Assembly: GCA_016213125.1 (NCBI GenBank)
Contig: JACRBR010000121.1
Span: 1 to 16,808 of the forward strand
Source of the DNA: Chloroflexota bacterium
Lineage (GTDB): Bacteria; Chloroflexota; Dehalococcoidia; DSTF01; JACRBR01
Direction: 5' to 3'
DNA length: 16,808 nt
In this document: piece after piece, positions 12,402-16,808 of the stretch
Layout: each line of letters begins with the position of its first letter
How positions within the stretch are numbered: the first letter of the stretch is position 1
Translations under genes and position numbers: made by a program
Notes under the pieces: generated by a model
Told to the model about the DNA's origin: nothing
Databases searched by the model: none
The model's input: only the letters and a program-made list of their open reading frames with translations

Positions 12402-13480
12402 GTTGGCAGGGTACCTTCGACGACGCGCTGGACGCGGCGATCGACGCCATGCGGAGTGGCGACACGATCGACGCGGTGCTGGCGCGCTGTCCGCGACACG
12501 CGGCGGCGTTGCGGCCACTGCTGGAGGCCGCTGGCTGGGCCGACCCGGAGGAAGGATACATGCCACCGGGTCCTCGGCTGGGTGAAAACTACAGCCGTGT
12601 CGAAGCCGCACTGGGGCGGGCGCAGTGGGATCGCGACGAGGACGCGCCGCACCAGCGGATCGTGAACCGCACGCCGTGGTGGCAGCGCCGCGTCGCGCTC
12701 GCGTCGTTGTCGCTTCCGGCGGGGGTGTTCGTGTTCGCCTTGCTGGGGGCGGGTGGTGCGGCGGCGGCCACGCTGGCAGTGACGACGGATCTGCCGGACC
12801 GGATGGGGGAGAAGGTCGAGACGATCGCGCCATCATGGGCCCACAGCGTGATACCGGGTGGCGGCAACGGCGATGGTGATGTGGATGACGATGTAGCCGT
12901 CGCGCCAGGCGGGGGGTCTCCCACGGCCTCCGCTGCGATATCCACCGCGACCAGCGTGGCGGCAGTGGCCAGCACTGAGCCCGCGGCCTCAGCGACAGCG
13001 CACGGACCGCAGGCGGTCACGCTTTCCGGGATGGTGACGAACATTCGCGGCAACACGTTTGAACTGGTCGCCGTGGACGAGACGTACAAGGTGCAGATCG
13101 ACGCAAAGACGGTCTTGAACGGTGTCCTGGCTGAAGGATCCGGCGCGAGCGTGGACGGCGAGCTGACCGGCAGCAGCCAGGTGCACGCCACCAGGGTTGA
13201 CGTCACCGCTCCCGCGCCGACGGTGGACACACCGCCAGCCAGCTCGCCCGAGGCGCCGGGGCAGGGCGACCACACGCCACCGGGGCAGGCGGAGAAGACG
13301 AAGACACCCCCGGGTCAGGCAGAGGGCGATAGCACGCCCCCTGGCCCGCCCGATAAAACGAAGACGCCAGGCCCACCCGCCGCGCCGCCCGGACAGGGCG
13401 GCGCTAATGGCAATGGCGCCGGTGCCGGCAACGGTAACGGCAACGGCGGAAACGGCAATGGAAGCGGGAACGGTCAGTAG
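12398..13480 (+). CDS. Membrane-anchored DUF5666 protein with Pro/Gly/Asn-rich tail (putative anti-sigma partner, module B)
   Basis: The N-terminal 45 residues (DDALDAAIDAMRSGDTIDAV, then LARCPRHAAALRPLLEAA) match the anti-sigma-like N-terminus common beside Chloroflexota sigma factors (DUF5667-like). A membrane helix at about 99-128, a low-complexity linker, a DUF5666-like domain (207-270; VTLSGMVTNIRGNTFELVAV) and a disordered tail (271-360) follow. The tail has repeated TPPGQAE/TPPGPPDKTKTP units and ends in Gly-Asn repeats. The ATGA overlap with the sigma-factor gene implies translational coupling. Compared with the module A protein, the architecture is the same but the tail is proline/glycine-rich rather than acidic, suggesting different envelope contacts (inference). 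Confidence 0.87.
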   Translation: MSWQGTFDDALDAAIDAMRSGDTIDAVLARCPRHAAALRPLLEAAGWADPEEGYMPPGPRLGENYSRVEAALGRAQWDRDEDAPHQRIVNRTPWWQRRVALASLSLPAGVFVFALLGAGGAAAATLAVTTDLPDRMGEKVETIAPSWAHSVIPGGGNGDGDVDDDVAVAPGGGSPTASAAISTATSVAAVASTEPAASATAHGPQAVTLSGMVTNIRGNTFELVAVDETYKVQIDAKTVLNGVLAEGSGASVDGELTGSSQVHATRVDVTAPAPTVDTPPASSPEAPGQGDHTPPGQAEKTKTPPGQAEGDSTPPGPPDKTKTPGPPAAPPGQGGANGNGAGAGNGNGNGGNGNGSGNGQ

Positions 13481-13548
13481 CCTGTGTACGCAACGCGTAC
13501 CTCCTGGTGTTTGTGCCTGACGCCGCGGGGGCGGATACTGGCCGCCGC

Positions 13549-14223
13549 ATGCGCGAACGCGACCTGACCGACTTCACCTTCCGCACCCTACGCACAGCCG
13601 ACCTGACCGCAGCCGATCGCGATCTGATGCAGGGCTTGTTCGCCACGAACTATCGCCAGGCGAACTCGGCCTACCTGGAGAAATCCTTCGGCACCCTTGG
13701 GTTCGCGGCGATCGCAGCATTCGACGATGTGCCCGCCGGGTTTGCTCTGGGCGAGATGCGGATCCTGGACCTACCGCGGCTGCCGCGCCAGACGGTTGCG
13801 CTGGCGGGCATCTGCTGCATTAACCCGGCTTTTCGGCGCCGCGGCCTCTTCGGGGCCCTGGAGCTGGCGGCCATGCGTGGTGCGGACATCATCCCCGAGG
13901 GCCGCTACCTGAGCGCCGGGCGAATGGCGCATCCGGCCAGCATGCGCACGATGGCACGCAACGCGACGGTGGTGCCCAAACCCGGCGTGCCGATCACGCC
14001 GTGGCAACGCGAAGTCGGCCGGGCGATCGCGGCTGCGTACCGGACGCAGCAGTTCGACGACGAGACGTTCGTCTGCGTGGGCAGCGGGACGCCAATCGGC
14101 TATCCGGTCATGGACATCGAAGTGGAGCCGGAGGAGTGGCGAGTGTTCGAGCCCGTCAACCGGGACCGTGGCGACTCGCTGCTCGGGCTCTGCTGGCACC
14201 CGGACGCGCCTGACGGCTGGTAG
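13549..14223 (+). CDS. GNAT-like N-acetyltransferase
   Basis: The 224-residue protein has a GNAT core: an N-terminal strand and helix (TFRTLRTADLTAADRDLMQG), a strand VPAGFALGEMRIL, and VALAGICCINPAFRRRGLFG, where PAFRRRGLFGAL is the acetyl-CoA pyrophosphate loop (R-x-x-G-x-x/G pattern). The acceptor cannot be told; the segment after residue 130 is not typical and may form the substrate pocket. The start is uncertain: GTG at 13507 and 13513 are in frame, but the ATG at 13549 immediately precedes the domain. None has a good ribosome-binding site. It ends 3 bases before the stop of the convergent DinB-like gene, with no hairpin between them. Confidence 0.7.
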   Translation: MRERDLTDFTFRTLRTADLTAADRDLMQGLFATNYRQANSAYLEKSFGTLGFAAIAAFDDVPAGFALGEMRILDLPRLPRQTVALAGICCINPAFRRRGLFGALELAAMRGADIIPEGRYLSAGRMAHPASMRTMARNATVVPKPGVPITPWQREVGRAIAAAYRTQQFDDETFVCVGSGTPIGYPVMDIEVEPEEWRVFEPVNRDRGDSLLGLCWHPDAPDGW

Positions 14224-14226
14224 GCG

Positions 14227-14745
14227 CTAGAACGGCAAGCCTTTCAATCCATGGACGCCCTTGAGCGCGGCGATCTCTCCGGCGTGGCCGACAGGGTGTG
14301 TCGCGAGGAGGGCGCTGATCATCCAGCCAATCGTGGTCTCGCCGAAGGGACCCTGGGTGGTGCGGTCCAGCTCGGCATCGGAGACGCCGGCGAGATACGC
14401 GTCCGTGGCTGCGTACACGGCCTTCGCGTACTCCGGGAACGCTGGAAGGCTCATTTTCACGGAAGAGGCCCAGTCCGTTGTCATGGCCGGGGGGACACCC
14501 GGAAAGGCGATGCCCGCTTTCGATTCCCAGCCGGCGGTTTGGTAGAGCGACGGCTTGCGCTGGAGGAATGTCTGGGAGATCACGTCTTCCGCGATCACGG
14601 CGTGGGCGTACGTAGAGGCGATGGAGTTGACGGTGGATCCGGCGATGTCCTTGTGGAGGATGTCTCCCGTGCATTCGGCGATCATCTGTTCGACGGTGCC
14701 GTGCCAGAAGTCGAGTTGCGTCCGGATAGTTTCCTGAACCTTCAT
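14227..14745 (-). CDS. DinB-like four-helix-bundle protein
   Basis: The 172-residue protein resembles the DinB/YfiT superfamily of metal-binding four-helix bundles, many of which are thiol-dependent enzymes or of unknown function. Possible metal-binding histidines are H48 (TYAHAVIAED) and H150/H154 in LLATHPVGHAGEIAALKG, the usual closing motif of the family. The ATG at 14745 has AAGGAG seven bases upstream, so the 24 codons further upstream in the open frame are excluded. The gene is convergent with the acetyltransferase and downstream of the hotdog gene on the same strand, separated from it by 119 bases with a nested inverted repeat. Substrate unknown. Confidence 0.8.
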   Translation of the reverse strand: MKVQETIRTQLDFWHGTVEQMIAECTGDILHKDIAGSTVNSIASTYAHAVIAEDVISQTFLQRKPSLYQTAGWESKAGIAFPGVPPAMTTDWASSVKMSLPAFPEYAKAVYAATDAYLAGVSDAELDRTTQGPFGETTIGWMISALLATHPVGHAGEIAALKGVHGLKGLPF

Positions 14746-14815
14746 GCTGGCGCTCCTTTTGAGATACCTGGAGGGGATCGTTGCCGTACCTTCGGGCCCG
14801 TGGGTCGGGCGGATC

Positions 14816-14864
14816 ATAGCACGGTCACTTTTCTTTTGAAAGTGTCCCGGTGGAGCTGTGCTAT
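14816..14864. repeat. Nested inverted repeat after the hotdog gene
   Basis: An outer pair ATAGCAC/GTGCTAT (14816-14822 and 14858-14864) encloses an inner pair CACTTT/AAAGTG (14826-14831 and 14839-14844). It begins directly after the stop codon of the minus-strand hotdog gene. There is no T-run after it, so it may be a weak terminator, an mRNA-stabilising hairpin or a site upstream of the DinB-like gene. Confidence 0.45.
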
Positions 14865-15311
14865 CTATCCGCGTTTCGAGACGTGCCAGCGGACGATCAT
14901 GGCGGCGACGGTGCGACCCTGCTCGTCGGCCAGGTCGACGTTCGCGACGAACTCCGCTTTCCCGTCGGCATCGAGCCGGGCGGCAATCGCGGCCGCATCC
15001 TCGGATAACGATGCGGTGGCGGTGATGGGTCCCTTCGCGAGGCGCCGGTACGAGATCTCGGCGCCGGCGGCCAGGGGCGTCATGCCGGCGAGCCGTTCGG
15101 CGAGCGCGCCGACCATGGCCGCGCCGGACGCGGCCTCGGCGGCGGCGAAGAGACCGGCCGCGTGCTGGGACTGGACATGGTTGAGCAGGTGCGGGTCATC
15201 GGGCAAGCGGACGACGCCGCGCCCGGGGCCGACCTCCACGATCTCGAGGCCGAGATGCTTGTTCAACGGCACCGCGTTCGCCAGCCCGGCCTTGAGCATG
15301 TCATAGTCCAT
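14865..15311 (-). CDS. DUF4442/PaaI-like hotdog-fold thioesterase-type protein
   Basis: The 148-residue protein has the single hotdog-fold layout: HLGLEIVEVGPGRGVVRLP, then the helix region NHVQSQHAAGLFAAAEAASG (residues 44-63), which contains the H/Q/E pattern of the DUF4442/PaaI-like families, and a final strand TVAAMIVRWHVSK. Members hydrolyse acyl-CoA or acyl-carrier thioesters in the cytoplasm; no substrate can be assigned. GGAGG lies seven bases before the ATG at 15311. It is divergent from the fucosidase gene, sharing an 84-base intergenic region. Confidence 0.82.
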   Translation of the reverse strand: MDYDMLKAGLANAVPLNKHLGLEIVEVGPGRGVVRLPDDPHLLNHVQSQHAAGLFAAAEAASGAAMVGALAERLAGMTPLAAGAEISYRRLAKGPITATASLSEDAAAIAARLDADGKAEFVANVDLADEQGRTVAAMIVRWHVSKRG

Positions 15312-15324
15312 CGCCTGCCCTCCG

Positions 15325-15353
15325 TTGTATCAGTCTCCGGGCCCGCCTATTCT
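15325..15353 (+). promoter_or_regulatory. Candidate promoter of the fucosidase gene
   Basis: TTGTAT (15325-15330) and TATTCT (15348-15353) are exactly 17 bases apart, matching 3 and 4 of 6 consensus bases. A start near 15360 would leave a leader of about 35 bases. Confidence 0.3.
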
Positions 15354-15395
15354 CCACCCGGGTATCAACTGTGTCGTAGTCCAGGGTGTGTGTCC

Positions 15396-16796
15396 ATGAT
15401 GTACGAGGCAACGCTCGAATCCTTGCAGCAGCATCTGGTGCCGGCCTGGTTCCACGACGCGAAGTTCGGGATCTTCGTGCACTGGGGACCATTTTCGGTG
15501 CCGGCGTGGGCGCCGCGGACGAAAGTGGACTTCACGAACCCCACGTGGCCGGCAAACAACGCCTACGCGGAGTGGTACCTCAACACGATGAGCATTCCCG
15601 GGAGTGCGACCGAGCGGCACCACAAGGAGACCTATGGCGCGGGCTATCCATACGAGCGGTTCGGAGCGACATTCCGAGAGGGCGCGGCGGGGTGGGACCC
15701 GGAGGGGTGGGCGGCGTTGTTCCAGGCGGCGGGCGCGCGGTACGCGATCCCGACCACGAAGCACCTGGACGGCTTCCTGATGTGGCCCAGCGGCCTCCCC
15801 AACCCCCACCGCGCCGGGTGGCAGTTGGAGCGCGACGTCATCGGCGACCTTGGCGCCGCGGTGCGCGGACGCGGGATGCGCTTCGGGCTTTACTACTCGG
15901 GCGGCATGGACTGCACGTTCGGCGGACTGCCCATCGACAGCCTGGCCGCGGCGCTGCGGGCCATACCCCAGACCGAGGACTACGCCCGCTACGCGGACGC
16001 GCACTGGCGAGAGCTGATCGAGCGGTACCGGCCGGACGTGCTATGGAACGACATCGGATGGCCGCAGGTGGGGAACTTCAACGAGATTTTCGCGGACTAC
16101 TACAACGCGCAGCCCGACGGCGTCGTGAACAACCGCTTCGACATGCTGGGCGCGCACGCCGGGCGCGTGCACCACGACTTCTTCACGCCGGAGTACGACA
16201 CATCGAAGGAGATCAAGCTGAAGAAGTGGGAGGCGTGCCGCGGCATCGGCAACTCCTTCGGGTTCAATCGGAACGAGACGGAGGAGGACTACGTCTCGGG
16301 CCGCGAGCTGATCCAGAGCCTGGCCGACATTGTTAGCAAGAACGGCAACCTGCTGCTGAACGTGGGGCCGACGGCGAGCGGCGAGATCCCGTGGCCACAG
16401 GCGGCGCGGCTGCTGGAGATCGGCCAGTGGCTGCGGGTGAACGGCGAGGCGATCTACGGCACGCGGCCGTGGCACACGGCCGAGGCAGTGACGCCCGAAG
16501 GGAACCAGGTGCGCTTCACGGCGGGCGCGGACGCGCTGTACGCGATCGTCTTCGACCCGGGCGAGGCCGCGAGTATCACCATCCCGGGGATCGAGGCGGC
16601 ATCAGGCACCGCGGTGCGCCACCTGGGTCGACTCGACGAGGCGCGGGTGGAACGCACGACCGGGGGCCTTCGCGTCGCTCTGCCACCGGGACCGGCGACG
16701 TCGCGCCAGCGCGCATTCCCGTGGCGCATGCGAAGGTGTTCGGCTGGTACGACAACGAGTACGGAAGCTACGTGTACAGCCTCGGGGAGCTGGTGA
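15396..16796 (+). CDS. GH29-family alpha-L-fucosidase, 3' end disrupted
   Basis: GH29 enzymes remove terminal alpha-L-fucose with retention. Visible family motifs are KFGIFVHWGPFSVPAW (residues 23-38), TTKHLDGFLMWPS (K122, H123, D125), the nucleophile segment RPDVLWNDIGWP with D219 as probable nucleophile, and the signature KNGNLLLNVGPTASGEIP (from 315). There is no signal peptide, so it is likely cytoplasmic. The start is the ATG at 15396 (or 15399); further upstream the frame merely mirrors the divergent hotdog gene. The last residues, after about LRVALPPGPATS, are not fucosidase: the DNA there encodes a GAPDH tail in another frame, and the stop at 16794-16796 is accidental. The gene therefore lacks its natural end. 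Confidence 0.88.
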   Translation: MMYEATLESLQQHLVPAWFHDAKFGIFVHWGPFSVPAWAPRTKVDFTNPTWPANNAYAEWYLNTMSIPGSATERHHKETYGAGYPYERFGATFREGAAGWDPEGWAALFQAAGARYAIPTTKHLDGFLMWPSGLPNPHRAGWQLERDVIGDLGAAVRGRGMRFGLYYSGGMDCTFGGLPIDSLAAALRAIPQTEDYARYADAHWRELIERYRPDVLWNDIGWPQVGNFNEIFADYYNAQPDGVVNNRFDMLGAHAGRVHHDFFTPEYDTSKEIKLKKWEACRGIGNSFGFNRNETEEDYVSGRELIQSLADIVSKNGNLLLNVGPTASGEIPWPQAARLLEIGQWLRVNGEAIYGTRPWHTAEAVTPEGNQVRFTAGADALYAIVFDPGEAASITIPGIEAASGTAVRHLGRLDEARVERTTGGLRVALPPGPATSRQRAFPWRMRRCSAGTTTSTEATCTASGSW

Positions 16797-16808
16797 GCTG
16801 GCTTGCGA
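16700..16808 (+). pseudogene. C-terminal fragment of glyceraldehyde-3-phosphate dehydrogenase (partial, out of frame with the fucosidase)
   Basis: In the frame starting at 16700 the DNA reads VDAPARI-like residues and then IPVAHAKVFGWYDNEYGSYV followed by YSLGELVSWLA to the window end. K-V-x-x-W-Y-D-N-E-x-G is the diagnostic C-terminal motif of GAPDH, whose Asn helps bind the nicotinamide ring. Nothing upstream in this frame resembles the rest of GAPDH (Rossmann domain, catalytic Cys); instead the upstream DNA codes for the fucosidase in another frame. The junction lies at roughly 16690-16715. It is either a deletion scar joining two genes or an assembly chimera near the end of a contig. Confidence 0.75.

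Noticed and set aside
10797..12836. Minus-strand open frame of about 680 codons crossing the TadG-like, sigma and DUF5666 genes
   Set aside because: It spans three well-supported genes and a terminator on the other strand and is Arg/Pro-rich with no recognisable domain.

Overview
The window is a high-GC bacterial chromosome segment with densely packed genes, many in short same-strand runs. The gene content (Rex next to a ferredoxin-thioredoxin reductase catalytic chain, a double-FtsX permease, sigma-factor genes each overlapping a DUF5666 membrane protein, a TadE/TadG-like pair, a DUF2269 protein and a small SWIM-like protein before pyrG) fits Chloroflexota best. That placement is inference from gene families; no rRNA or other marker is present.

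Left part (1-4746, minus strand). A cut-off gene for an exported protein sits at the left edge with its own promoter. Next is a redox pair, rex and an FTR catalytic-chain gene 18 bases apart, behind a good sigma-70 promoter whose -10 box overlaps a Rex-like dyad; this looks like an autoregulated NADH-sensing operon. Upstream on the same strand lie a 69-residue protein of unknown function and a large MacB/FtsX-type permease broken into two pieces by one in-frame TAG.

Middle part (4747-7740). A divergent intergenic region carries a plus-strand promoter followed about 60-70 bases later by a strong hairpin plus T-run terminator, just ahead of a SWIM-like mini-protein gene, pyrG (CTP synthase) and a DUF2269 membrane protein gene. 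This arrangement suggests a leader attenuator. A 14-bp hairpin closes the run against the convergent neighbour.

Accessory part (7740-13480). Two parallel modules, each an ECF-like sigma-factor gene overlapping a single-span membrane protein gene with an anti-sigma-like N-terminus and an external DUF5666 domain, point away from each other and bracket a TadE-like and a Cys-rich TadG-like gene. A 600-base gene-free stretch full of short repeats and hairpins precedes the Tad-like pair. I regard this as the most likely candidate for an undescribed unit: two envelope-sensing sigma systems around a small set of surface or pseudopilus proteins.

Right part (13481-16808). A GNAT-like acetyltransferase, a DinB-like protein and a DUF4442-type hotdog protein are followed by a GH29 alpha-L-fucosidase. 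The fucosidase gene runs at its 3' end into a short stretch that, in another frame, encodes the C-terminal signature of glyceraldehyde-3-phosphate dehydrogenase. This indicates either a deletion scar or a chimeric assembly at the right edge.
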